A stretch of DNA of 64,000 nt from Rhodovastum sp963714255 (GTDB lineage Bacteria > Pseudomonadota > Alphaproteobacteria > Acetobacterales > Acetobacteraceae): positions 124,001 to 188,000 of the forward strand of contig CAVQNU010000027.1 in NCBI GenBank assembly GCA_963714255.1. The letters run 5' to 3'. The notes below the pieces were generated by a model. It saw only the letters and a program-made list of their open reading frames with translations. It was not told where the DNA came from and did not search any database. Positions 1 to 8,487 of the stretch are shown here, one piece after another. The first letter of the stretch is position 1, and every line of letters begins with the position of its first letter. The position numbers and the translations under genes are program-made.

Positions 1-841
1 TGACCACCGACAGGTCGAAGCCGCCCATGAAGCCGCCCCAGGTGATGCCGGCTTCGTTCAGCAGGTCGCCGATATTTCTGCCGGTCATCAGCGCCTGGTC
101 TTTGCGGTTGGAGCAGGTATCGCCGGCGGGGTCAACGTCGTTGATCATCGTATAGCCGCCCTGACCGTCCGCGATGTAGTACGACACGGCGGCGAGGGTG
201 GAGGGTTTCTTGCTGGTTTTAACCAGCGTCATGCCGTTGGTCTGGCCCGCCACCACCTCCAGCATGCCCGGCGTCGAGGGGCCGTAGGTGTCGGTGAAGG
301 CATTGTCGTTCAGGGCGAAGTGCTGGGCGTAGTTCCACAGCGCGGTGACCGTGTTGCCATCGAAATACCCCATCACCAGACCGGTCGTGCCCAGGACGCC
401 GGCCGCGCCGAAGATGCCGTTGCCGGTGTATTTCGGAAACAGATCGGCGCGGCCGCCGTTATATGCAAGCTGTTCGGCGGTGTAGGCGTGGTTCTGATCG
501 GCGGTATTGGCCTGGCTGCGGGCGAGCCGGAACGGCTCGGCGGCGCCGGCCCCGTTCGCGGGGTTGGTGAAATTCGGGTTGTTGGTCAGCAGCCCGGCGG
601 TGAGCAGATTGTCCACCACGGGGGTGCCGGGTGCAGCGGTGAACGCCGGCTCGTTGGGCGGATTGGCCGCGTGCGGGTAGGTGGCGAAATAATGGTCGAA
701 CGAGACGTTCTCGCTGAACAGGATCACCAGGTGCTTGATCGGCGTCGCGGTCGGGGGGACGGGCTGAGGGTCCGACGCGGCCGCGGCGCCGGACGCGAGG
801 CCCGCGGCCAGGGCGCAAAGCAGGACCGTGCGACATGCCAT
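1..841 (-). CDS. secreted phosphoesterase / phospholipase C-type protein (3' end beyond window)
   Basis: This reading frame starts at an ATG whose complement is at 839-841 and runs off the left edge, so only the N-terminal 280 residues are visible. It begins with an apparent signal peptide (MACRTVLLCALAAGLASG, then an Ala-rich end), so the enzyme is probably exported. Soon after comes IKHLVILFSENVSFDHYF, the metal-binding N-terminal block of the phosphoesterase family that includes bacterial phospholipases C and acid phosphatases. Further blocks, DNAFTDTYGPSTPGMLE and WGGFMGGFDL, also fit that family. The expected role is hydrolysis of phosphate esters in the periplasm or outside the cell; the substrate cannot be told. 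No frameshift is seen in the visible part. Confidence 0.85.
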   Translation of the reverse strand, partial: MACRTVLLCALAAGLASGAAAASDPQPVPPTATPIKHLVILFSENVSFDHYFATYPHAANPPNEPAFTAAPGTPVVDNLLTAGLLTNNPNFTNPANGAGAAEPFRLARSQANTADQNHAYTAEQLAYNGGRADLFPKYTGNGIFGAAGVLGTTGLVMGYFDGNTVTALWNYAQHFALNDNAFTDTYGPSTPGMLEVVAGQTNGMTLVKTSKKPSTLAAVSYYIADGQGGYTMINDVDPAGDTCSNRKDQALMTGRNIGDLLNEAGITWGGFMGGFDLSVV

Positions 842-963
842 TGGCAGCTCCCGGGGTCGAACAGGTAAACCGAATACCTACGGCAGGACTTCAGCGCCGT
901 GGGTGACGCAATCGTGACCGCTATCATGCCGGGATCGCCCGGCCGTGTCAGCCGGGCCGGCGC

Positions 964-2635
964 TTACGCCGCCCGGGCGCGTCCGCGGTTGCGCGTGTCC
1001 GGAAAGCGCGACGTGCGCCGCGACGGCGAGGCCGCCGAAGGGGCCGGCGAACAGGGCGTGATGCGCACCTCGGCACCGGCTTCCTGCGGCATCATGGCGG
1101 CGAAACGCCCGGCCGAGGCCGCGTCGATTTCGAACTTGGTCTCGCTGTCGAAGATACGGATAGCGCCGATGTCGCGCTTTTCCACCCCGCCGAGCCGGCA
1201 GATCAGCGGCACCAGGAATTTCGGGTCGGCGCGGTCGCGCCGACCCAGGTTCAGGCTGAACCAGGCGCGCGGCGCAGCCTCGGCCGAGCGCGCGCGGCGG
1301 TCGGGCGAGGCCACCGGCAGAAGGTCCTCCGGCGCCGGCAGCCGGGCACGCTGCAGCCTGATCAGCGCGGCGGCGACCTGCTCGGGCGTGCGGCCTTCCA
1401 GCAGGCGGCGGATCAGCGGCAGTTCCTCCGGCGTGGGCGCGGCGTTCAGCGCTGCGTCCTGCAACAGCCGGTCGGCGTCGCGGGCGCGGATGGCGTCGGC
1501 ATCCGGCGCGTCGGCCCAGATGGCCTCGACGCCGGCCGTGGACAGCAACTCCTCCGCCCGGCGCTTGCGGTTGAACGGCACCACCAGCACGCTGCACCCT
1601 TTGCGGCCCGCCCGGCCGGTGCGGCCACTGCGGTGCAGCAGGGTGGCGCGGTCGCCCGGCAGGTCGGCATGCACCACCAGGTCGAGCGCCGGCAGATCAA
1701 GCCCGCGCGCCGCCACGTCGGTAGCCACGCACACCCGCGCCAGCCCCTCGCGCAGCGCGTGCAGGGCACGGGTGCGCTCGGCCTGGCTTAGCTCGCCGGA
1801 CAGCGCGACCGAGGCGAAGCCGCGTTCCAGCAGGCTTGCGTGCAGATGGCGCACCGCCTCGCGGGTGGCGCAGAACACCAGCGCGGTCGGCGCTTCCTCC
1901 AGGCGCAGCACGTTCACCACGGCGTGCAGAGTCTCATGCGCCGCCACCCGCACGGCGCGGTAGGCAATGTCGGCGTGCGGGCGGTTGCGGCCCAGCGTGT
2001 CGATACGCAGCGCATCGCGCTGGAAGCGGCGGGCCAGGGCCGCGATCTCGCGGGCGATGGTGGCCGAGAACAGCAGCGTGCGCCGCCCGTCCGGCGCCGC
2101 ATCCAGCAGTTGTTCCAGCTCCTCGCGAAAGCCGAGGTCGAGCATTTCGTCGGCCTCATCCAGCACCACCGCGCGCAGGGCGGAGAGATCGAGCACACCG
2201 CGGCGCAGATGGTCGCACAGCCGGCCCGGCGTGCCGACCACGACATGGCAGCCGGCGGCCAGAGCGCGCGCCTCGCTACGGCCGTCCATGCCGCCGATGC
2301 AACTGGCGATGCGCGCGCCGGCCGAACTCGTAAAGCCACGCCAGTTCGCCCTGCACCTGCATGGCCAGTTCGCGGGTGGGCGCCACCACCAACGCCAGCG
2401 GCGCGCCCGGCGCAGGCAGTTTCGCGTCGTTGCCGAGCAGGTTCTCGGCCAGCGCCAGCCCATAGGCCACGGTCTTGCCCGAGCCGGTCTGCGCCGAAAC
2501 CAGCAGGTCACGCCCGGTAGTGGCCTCCTGTAGCACGGCGTCCTGCACCGGGGTGGGCTCGGCGTAGCCGCGGGCGGTGAGCGCGCCGGCAAGGGCGGGA
2601 TGGGCGCGCGCGAAGGACATCGGGGAGAGGGACAT
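964..2635 (-). CDS. DEAD-box RNA helicase, DbpA-type C-terminus, interrupted by a frameshift
   Basis: This is an ATP-dependent RNA helicase expected to act in ribosome assembly or RNA turnover. The N-terminal part (from an ATG at 2635, or 2620 if the second Met is used) has the Q-motif region YAEPTPVQ, Walker A AQTGSGKT and PTRELA. After about base 2325 the protein continues in another frame with GGMDGR, TPGR, VLDEADEML, SAT, ARGLDLP and HRSGRTGRAG. A C-terminal segment containing KRDIGAIRIFD resembles the DbpA RNA-binding domain. All motifs are present and ordered, but the two halves are joined only by changing frame near TACGAGTTCGGCC; removing one T restores LYESAGARIA. It is either a sequencing error or a recent mutation. 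It ends at a TAA at 964-966. Confidence 0.85.
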
Positions 2636-2990
2636 GGGGCGGCGATCCAGGGTTTGGCGGCAACCGCCACGGCCTGAATCGCGCGAAGGGCGCGGTTGGC
2701 GCAGGACAGGCCGATGGGGGGATTGGGTGCGCCTATAGACCACTCGGGCGCGAAACCCAAGCGTCGGCTTGGGGAGAAGGAAGGAAGGCCAGGGCTCTGC
2801 CCTGGACCCGCCAGGGGTCAGTGGACCCCTGGACCCCGCTCCTTAAGAAATGGGTTCCAAGGGGCCACTGCCCCTTGGCGGGTCCAGGGCAGAGCCCTGG
2901 CCTTCCTTCCCCGCTGGACAGTCCACAGCAGGTCAGCGAAAACCCGCCCCCGCGGCCGGCCCGGCCCCGCAATCCCAGAGAGGTGCCGCC
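2636..2990. other. divergent intergenic region between helicase and antiporter
   Basis: This stretch separates two divergently transcribed genes. Its centre is a full-length double copy of the window's palindromic repeat (2779-2910). Open frames that cross it begin inside the repeat and are not credible gene starts. The antiporter's ribosome-binding site (GAGAGGT, about 2978) lies at its right end. I see no RNA gene. Confidence 0.6.
2779..2910. repeat. palindromic intergenic repeat, full double copy (copy A)
   Basis: The sequence opens with GGAAGGAAGGCCAGGGCTCT and closes with its inverse. Between the ends are several nested hairpins (CCAGGGC/GCCCTGG, then CCAGGGG-type stems) and a central TTAAG-AATGGG junction. 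It is close to a complete inverted repeat of one unit. This is the only copy in the window placed between two gene starts rather than at a 3' end. Confidence 0.85.
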
Positions 2991-5462
2991 TTGCCCGACA
3001 TCCTGCTTGCGATGGCGGTGATGCTCGTCGTCGTCAGCGCCGTGCAGCCGCTGGCGCGGCGGCTGATGGTCTCCGACGCCGTGCTGCTGGCCCTGGTCGG
3101 CATCCTGATCGGCACCGGCGCCACCTTCGTGCTCGGCACCGGGCTGGGCGGCAAAGCGCACGCCTTCGCCGCCACCTTCGCGCATTTCCCGGTGAACTCG
3201 CAGGTGTTCCTGTTCGTGTTCCTGCCGGCGCTGGTGTTCCACGGCGCGCTGTCGATTGACGTGCGCCGGCTGGCGCGCGACATCGCCCCGGTGCTGCTGC
3301 TGGCGGTGGTGGCGGTGGTGGCAACCACCGCAGCCGTCGGCTTCGCGCTGCAGCCGATCGCCGGCCAGACGCTGATGGTCTGCCTGCTGCTGGGCGCCAT
3401 CGTCGCCACCACCGATCCCAGCGCGGTGATCGGCGTGTTCCGCGACATCGGCGCGGACGCACGCCTCACCAGGCTGGTCGAAGGCGAGAGCCTGCTGAAC
3501 GACGCCGCGGCGATCGCGCTGTTCACCCTGCTGCTGGCAACCGTGACCCATCGCAGCGTGCCCGACCTCGGCACCGCCGGGCTGATGCTGGCCGGCTCGC
3601 TGCTGGGCGGCGCGGCGGTGGGGTATGCGGCGGCGCGGCTCGCGCTTGCGGCAATGCCGCTGCTGGCCGGCAGCCGCCTGGCCGAGGTGACGCTGACGCT
3701 CGCGCTGCCCTATGTCAGTTACATCGTCTGCGACGAGTACCTCGGTGTCTCCGGCGTGGTGGCCGCCGCGGCAGCGGGGCTGACGGTGAGCGCCATCGGC
3801 CCCTCGGTGCTGCGCCCGCCGAGCTGGTCGTTCCTGGTCGATGTCTGGGCGCAGACCGCCTTCCTCGCCACCTCGCTGGTGTTCGTGCTGGCGTCCATGC
3901 TGGTGCCGCGGCTGATGCTCGGGATGAACGCCTGGGACCTGCTGCTGGTGGGCGTGGCGGTGCTGGCGGCACTGGCGGCGCGCGCGGCGGTGCTGTTCCT
4001 GGTGATGCCGCTTCTGCGCCTGACGCGGATCGCCCAGCGGATCCCGGGGAAGTTCAAGCTGACCATGTTGTGGGGCGGGCTGCGCGGCTCGATCACGCTG
4101 GCAATGGCGCTGGCGGTGACCGAGAACCGCCGCGTGCCGGCCGACGTGCAGCAGTTCATCGCCATTCTCGCGACCGGCTTCGTGCTGTTCACGCTGCTGG
4201 TCAACGGCACCACGCTGCGCTTCCTGGTGCGCTGGCTGAAGCTTGACCGGCTGTCGCCGATCGACCAGGCGCTGCGCCAGCAAGTACTGGCGCTGGGGCT
4301 CGGCCAGGTGCGCGACCGGCTGCGCCAGACCGCCGAAGAATTCGGCTTCCTCCCGCAGGTCACGCAGCGCGCGCTGGAACTGTATGACCACCGCGCCGCC
4401 GCCGCTGCCATCGCCAACACGTTCGATGCGTCGCTGACTGACCGCGACCGGGTCAAGCTCGGGCTGCTGACCTTCGCCGCACAGGAGCGCGCCATCCTGC
4501 TGGAGATTTTCCGCGAACGCGGTGCGCCGCGCCGGATCATGGCGAAGCTGCTGCGGACCGCCGACGTCATCATCGACGCGACGCGCGCGGACGGCAGGCT
4601 CGGCTATCTGCGGGCGGTCCGGCTGCGGCTGCGGCCGAGCCTGCGGCTGCTGCTGGCCCGCTGGGTGCACCGCCGCCTCGGCATCGGCTGGCCGCTGGCC
4701 GCGATCATGGCGCAGCGCTATGAAATGCTGCTGGTGATGCAACTGGTGTTCCTGGGGCAAATGCGGTTCATGCGCGACCGGATGACGCCGGTGCTCGGCG
4801 CGCGCGTGACCGGCGTGCTGGGCGAGATCGTGCAGCGCCGCGGCGTCATGCTCAACGACGCGATGGAAGCGCTGGGGCTGCACTATCCCGACCATACCCA
4901 GGCCCTGCAGACCCAGGTGCTGCAGCAGATCGGGCTGCGCTTCGAAATGGACACTTACGCCGAACTGCGCAGCGAAGGTTTGCTCAGCAAGGAGTTGTTC
5001 AAGTCGATCGGCCGCGACATCGAGACACGGCGCAACACCCTCCGCCAACCGATCACGATCGACCTGCAGACCGGGCTGCGCCGGCTGCTGTCGGAGTTGC
5101 CGCCGTTCGCCGCGCTGCCCGAGGACCTGCGGCGCGACATCGCGCGGCGGCTGACCATCGTGCTCGCGATGCCCGGCGAGCGCATCCTGCGCCAGCGGCG
5201 GCGGGCGGGCTCGGTGTATCTGATCAGCTCCGGCGAGGTGGATGTTTCGTATGAAGGACGCACGCTGCGGCTGGGCCGCGGCGCGCTGTTCGGCGGCGAT
5301 GGCTTGCTGGACCCGGCGCGCACCCAGGGCGCGGTGACGGCGGTGCGGTTCTGCCATTTGCTGCTGGTGCCGGCCTGGCTTTTCCGCCGGCTGGTGGCGC
5401 AGCGGCCGGAGCTTGCCGATGCAACGGCCGGGGACGGCGTAAGCCGGAGCATCGCAGGATGA
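2991..5462 (+). CDS. CPA1-type Na+/H+ antiporter with C-terminal cyclic-nucleotide-binding domain
   Basis: This 823-residue inner-membrane protein should exchange protons for Na+ or K+. The first ~400 residues form a multi-spanning Na+/H+ exchanger domain, with FLPALVFHGALSID, ATTDPSAVIGVF and GESLLNDAAAIALF (the ND pair is the usual ion site), and WGGLRGSITLAMAL near its end. A long helical cytoplasmic region follows. Roughly residues 700-810 form a cyclic-nucleotide-binding-like beta-roll (GERILRQRRR, GSVYLISSGEVDVSYEG), suggesting control by a nucleotide or by protein contact. I chose the TTG at 2991 because GAGAGG lies 7 bases upstream; ATG 3012 is the alternative. The frame is open further upstream only through the repeat. 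The stop overlaps the crcB start (ATGATGA), so the two are probably co-translated. Confidence 0.88.
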   Translation: MPDILLAMAVMLVVVSAVQPLARRLMVSDAVLLALVGILIGTGATFVLGTGLGGKAHAFAATFAHFPVNSQVFLFVFLPALVFHGALSIDVRRLARDIAPVLLLAVVAVVATTAAVGFALQPIAGQTLMVCLLLGAIVATTDPSAVIGVFRDIGADARLTRLVEGESLLNDAAAIALFTLLLATVTHRSVPDLGTAGLMLAGSLLGGAAVGYAAARLALAAMPLLAGSRLAEVTLTLALPYVSYIVCDEYLGVSGVVAAAAAGLTVSAIGPSVLRPPSWSFLVDVWAQTAFLATSLVFVLASMLVPRLMLGMNAWDLLLVGVAVLAALAARAAVLFLVMPLLRLTRIAQRIPGKFKLTMLWGGLRGSITLAMALAVTENRRVPADVQQFIAILATGFVLFTLLVNGTTLRFLVRWLKLDRLSPIDQALRQQVLALGLGQVRDRLRQTAEEFGFLPQVTQRALELYDHRAAAAAIANTFDASLTDRDRVKLGLLTFAAQERAILLEIFRERGAPRRIMAKLLRTADVIIDATRADGRLGYLRAVRLRLRPSLRLLLARWVHRRLGIGWPLAAIMAQRYEMLLVMQLVFLGQMRFMRDRMTPVLGARVTGVLGEIVQRRGVMLNDAMEALGLHYPDHTQALQTQVLQQIGLRFEMDTYAELRSEGLLSKELFKSIGRDIETRRNTLRQPITIDLQTGLRRLLSELPPFAALPEDLRRDIARRLTIVLAMPGERILRQRRRAGSVYLISSGEVDVSYEGRTLRLGRGALFGGDGLLDPARTQGAVTAVRFCHLLLVPAWLFRRLVAQRPELADATAGDGVSRSIAG

Positions 5463-5860
5463 TGTATGTGTATGTGGCGCTGGGCAGTGCGCTGGGTGGC
5501 ATGGCCCGCTACGGGGCGGCGTTGCTGGTGGCGAGGCTGCTGGGCAGCGGCTTTCCCTGGGGCACGATTCTGATCAACATGGTGGGCAGTTTCATCATTT
5601 CGTTCTTCGGCACGCTCACCCTGCCCGGCGGCCCGTTGCCGGCGGCGACGGGGCTGCGCGTCTTTGTCATGGTCGGCGTTTGCGGCGGCTTCACCACCTT
5701 CTCGTCGTTCAGCCTGCAGACGCTGGAACTGGCGCAAGACGACGCCTGGGCGGCGGCGTTCGCCAATATCGCGCTGTCGCTGCTGCTGTGCCTGGCGGCG
5801 GTTGCCGCGGGCCATTTGCTGGCGGTGCGCATCGGCTTTCCGGCGTCACCGGAGCCGTGA
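5459..5860 (+). CDS. crcB: fluoride ion channel CrcB/Fluc
   Basis: This 133-residue, four-helix membrane protein of the Fluc family exports fluoride as a dual-topology dimer. Diagnostic signatures are present: GGMARY near the N-terminus, GTILINMVGSF (the TLxVN block) around residue 40, and GVCGGFTTFSSF (the GxxGGxTTFS block carrying the Phe-box and central Na+ site). Length is normal for the family. The start ATG at 5459 overlaps the antiporter's stop codon, so the pair is translationally coupled. There is no room for a fluoride riboswitch directly ahead of it. Confidence 0.93.
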   Translation: MMYVYVALGSALGGMARYGAALLVARLLGSGFPWGTILINMVGSFIISFFGTLTLPGGPLPAATGLRVFVMVGVCGGFTTFSSFSLQTLELAQDDAWAAAFANIALSLLLCLAAVAAGHLLAVRIGFPASPEP

Positions 5861-5952
5861 ACGAAAACGGGGAACCGGACCACCTCACCTGACGATCACT
5901 GCAAGCGGTCATAATGCGGTCTTTTTCGCGTAATGACCCAACTCGGGAGGGA

Positions 5953-5981
5953 GCCGGCGCGAGCTCCACGCACGCGCCGGC
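5953..5981. terminator. possible hairpin terminator between convergent genes
   Basis: GCCGGCGCG (5953-5961) pairs perfectly with CGCGCCGGC (5973-5981) around an 11-base loop. It lies just past crcB and ahead of the epoxide hydrolase stop. No T-run follows on either strand, so the assignment rests on position and stem strength. Confidence 0.45.
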
Positions 5982-5994
5982 ATGTTCGGACCGA

Positions 5995-7239
5995 TTATTT
6001 CCGTAGCGAACGGAAGCCCGCGCGAAGCTCGTCGGTGAACAGCGCCGGCTGTTCCCAGGCGGCGAAATGACCACCTTTTTCCAGCTTGTTGTAGTGGATG
6101 AGATTGGGATACGCGCGCTCCGCCCAGGTCCGCGGCGTCTGGTAGAGTTCGTCGGGGAAGACGCTCACCGCAGTCGGGACTTTGACGCCCTTGGGACTAA
6201 AAAAGGCGCCCTTGTTTTCCCAATAGAGCCGCGCTGACGAAACCCCCGTGTTGGTCAGCCAGTACAGCGTGACATTGTCGAGGACATCGCCCGGCGTAAG
6301 GCCTTCGGCCTGCCCGTCGAATGAACGCGCGATGAGTTCCAGACTGCGCGCGTCGTGGTCGAGCAGGAAGGTCGCGAGACCGATGGGCGAGTCCGCCAAT
6401 CCGGTCAGCGTTTGCGGGCGCGAGCCCATGAACAGGCCGTAGGAAACGTGCTTGTAGAAGAAAACGAGCTGGTCGTACGAGCGTCTCTCCTCAGCGGAGA
6501 GACCGGACGGCGCCGGCGCACCGGCGAAAGAGGCCTGGTCGATATCGGCAGGAATCGCGCCGGGCATGTTCGTGTGAATGCCGATCAATTCGGGCGGTGC
6601 CTGCACGCCCATATAATCGGTGATGATCGCCCCCCAATCGCCACCCTGCGCCACAAAGTGTTTGTAGCCGAGACGCCGCATCAGCGTGGTCCAGGCCTGT
6701 GCGATCCGTTCCGGTCCCCAACCGGTCGTGGTCGGTTTGCCGGAAAACCCGTAACCGGGCAACGACGGGATCACCAGATGGAAGGCGTCTGATGCGCTCC
6801 CGCCATGTGCCGTGGGGTCGGTCAGAGGTCCGATGATCTTCAATTGTTCGATCACCGAACCGGGCCAACCGTGCGTCACGATCAGCGGCAATGCATTCTC
6901 ATGCCTGGAGCGGACGTGGATGAAGTGCATGTCGAGCCCGTCGATTTCGGTTATGAAGTTCGGCAGGGCGTTGATTTGCGCTTCAACCTTCCGCCAGTCG
7001 TAGTCCGTCTGCCAGGTGCGCAGGACCTGCCGGACGGTCTTGAGCGGCACGCCCTGAGAATAGTCGCCGACAGTCTCCTGCTCCGGCAGGCGGGTCTCTG
7101 CCAGGCGCCGGCGGAGGTCGGCGAGAGCGGGTTGTGGAATATCAACGCGGAAAGGTCGGATAGCATCGTCCGCAGGCTCAGCTTTGACCGAAGGCAAGCT
7201 GCGATCAGGGCTGGTGGCATTGAGTGTCTGGGACATCAT
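5995..7239 (-). CDS. epoxide hydrolase family protein (alpha/beta hydrolase)
   Basis: This 414-residue enzyme is expected to open epoxides to diols through a covalent aspartyl ester. Residues ~28-135 match the N-terminal epoxide hydrolase segment (FRVDIPQPALADLRRRL, WQTDYDWRKVEAQINALPNF). The oxyanion-hole motif HGWPGS is at 123-128. The nucleophile elbow GGDWG places the Asp at residue 201, and GGHFAAWE near the C-terminus supplies the catalytic His. No signal peptide is visible, so it is cytosolic. The ATG at 7239 is preceded by AAGGGGAG at good spacing; a longer open frame upstream has no such site. It converges on crcB. Confidence 0.9.
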   Translation of the reverse strand: MMSQTLNATSPDRSLPSVKAEPADDAIRPFRVDIPQPALADLRRRLAETRLPEQETVGDYSQGVPLKTVRQVLRTWQTDYDWRKVEAQINALPNFITEIDGLDMHFIHVRSRHENALPLIVTHGWPGSVIEQLKIIGPLTDPTAHGGSASDAFHLVIPSLPGYGFSGKPTTTGWGPERIAQAWTTLMRRLGYKHFVAQGGDWGAIITDYMGVQAPPELIGIHTNMPGAIPADIDQASFAGAPAPSGLSAEERRSYDQLVFFYKHVSYGLFMGSRPQTLTGLADSPIGLATFLLDHDARSLELIARSFDGQAEGLTPGDVLDNVTLYWLTNTGVSSARLYWENKGAFFSPKGVKVPTAVSVFPDELYQTPRTWAERAYPNLIHYNKLEKGGHFAAWEQPALFTDELRAGFRSLRK

Positions 7240-7656
7240 GCGTGCTCCCCTTAGGTTGATTGTTTGCTCAGCCGCACTTGCGTGCGGGGCTTTACCTGTA
7301 AAGCACGGAGCCAAGCGGCGGTGGATCACGCTGCAATCCGGCGGTTGATCACACTCGCGTATTCCGGTCATCGTGATCAGCCAATCCGCCGGCTTATCGC
7401 CGTTTCGCTTCCGGCCGGTGCGCCGCCGCACGCAAACATCGGAGCGTATCACGGCAAAGATGCAATGCCGACCGGCAGATCAATGGACGACTTGTGGGCC
7501 GTTCCGATCACCATGCTCGAGGTGGCAGCGCTGATTCGCAGCGCCGTGCGGGCAGCAGCGGCCGCCACGGACGTGAGCGGACGCGCGCCACCACTGCCGA
7601 TGTTGAACACGGCGAAGGGGCAAAAAGGCCAGGGCTCTGCCCGGGCCTTGGTTGCT
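7240..7656. other. intergenic stretch between epoxide hydrolase and inositol phosphatase
   Basis: About 417 bases without a supportable gene. Plus-strand open frames here run straight into the antisense of the phosphatase and match nothing I recognise. The left end should hold the epoxide hydrolase promoter. The right end holds a short degenerate copy of the palindromic repeat. Confidence 0.5.
7624..7649. repeat. short palindromic repeat (copy B)
   Basis: AAGGCC and GGCCTT flank AGGGCTCTGCCCG, a single imperfect unit of the repeat family. It lies 8 bases past the inositol phosphatase stop codon, a terminator-like position for that minus-strand operon. Confidence 0.7.
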
Positions 7657-8487
7657 TCAGTCCCCCAGCAGCGCCGCGCGCAACGCGCCCCAGCTTCCTT
7701 CGTCCGGCGTGCAGATCAGCCCGCCGGTGGTGACCGCAGGGGCATAGGCGCTGCCATCGAACCGGGCGGAAAATCCGCCGGCCTCGCGATGCAGCAACCA
7801 GCCCGGCGCGTGGTCCCAGGGCATCAGTTTGTAAAACAGCAGGAAATGGCAGTGTCCGCCGGCGAGCAGGCGGTATTCGTGACCGGCGCAGCGATAATCC
7901 CAACTGGCCGCCAGCACCGGAAGGTTGGCGCAGACGCGGGCGCGCAGCGGATCGGGCAGATAGCGCCACGAGGCGGTGCCCACCATTTGCGCCACCGGTA
8001 CCGGCGCGGCCACGCGCAGATCGGCGCGGCGGCCGTCGGGCGATTCGGTCCAGGCGCCTTCGCCGCGCAAGGCCAGCGAACTGTCGTCGCCCACCGGGTC
8101 GTGGATGACCGCACCCGCCACCTCGCCGCGCATGATCGCCGCCGCCATGCAGGCGAACAGCGGCAGGCCGGCGACGAAATTCGAGGTGCCGTCGACCGGA
8201 TCGACCACGAAGGCCAGTTCCGCGCCGGCCAGACCGTCCAGCAGCGCCGGATTGGCGGCGGTTGCCTCTTCGCCGACCACCAGGCAGCCGGGGAATTCGC
8301 GACGCAGCGCGGCGGTGATGGCGCGCTCAGCGGCCTCGTCGGCTTGCGTGACCAGGTCGTGCGGGCCGGTTTTGCTGCGCACGTCGGCGGCGGCGAGGCG
8401 GCGGAAGCGCGGCATCACCTCGGCGCGCGCAGCATCACGCAGCACCGACTCGAGGACGGCGAGGTCGCGCAGACGGAACGGCGTCAC
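7657..8487 (-). CDS. inositol monophosphatase family protein
   Basis: This 276-residue Mg2+-dependent sugar or inositol phosphatase belongs to the SuhB/CysQ/HisN superfamily. Metal ligands are visible in order: GEE at 72-74, DPVDGTSNF from residue 96 (the DPxDGT signature), and WDHAPG near residue 222 (the WDxxxG signature). The true substrate (inositol phosphate, histidinol phosphate or PAP) cannot be decided from sequence. The GTG start at 8487 overlaps the hflX stop as GTGA, so it is the last gene of the hfq-hflX operon. A repeat copy follows its stop. Confidence 0.88.
   Translation of the reverse strand: MTPFRLRDLAVLESVLRDAARAEVMPRFRRLAAADVRSKTGPHDLVTQADEAAERAITAALRREFPGCLVVGEEATAANPALLDGLAGAELAFVVDPVDGTSNFVAGLPLFACMAAAIMRGEVAGAVIHDPVGDDSSLALRGEGAWTESPDGRRADLRVAAPVPVAQMVGTASWRYLPDPLRARVCANLPVLAASWDYRCAGHEYRLLAGGHCHFLLFYKLMPWDHAPGWLLHREAGGFSARFDGSAYAPAVTTGGLICTPDEGSWGALRAALLGD

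Noticed and set aside
459..868. Open frames on both strands over the first gene
   Set aside because: The phosphoesterase frame, which runs off the left edge, has a signal peptide and clear motifs; the others are its shadows.
2733..5357. Open frame of about 870 codons on the minus strand, opposite the antiporter
   Set aside because: It is rich in His, Gln and Arg with no domain, and lies exactly antisense to a well-supported antiporter. Such frames are a by-product of G+C-rich third codon positions.
5861..5952. Possible fluoride riboswitch linked to crcB
   Set aside because: The crcB start lies inside the antiporter gene, so there is no leader, and the region after crcB lacks the conserved riboswitch core.
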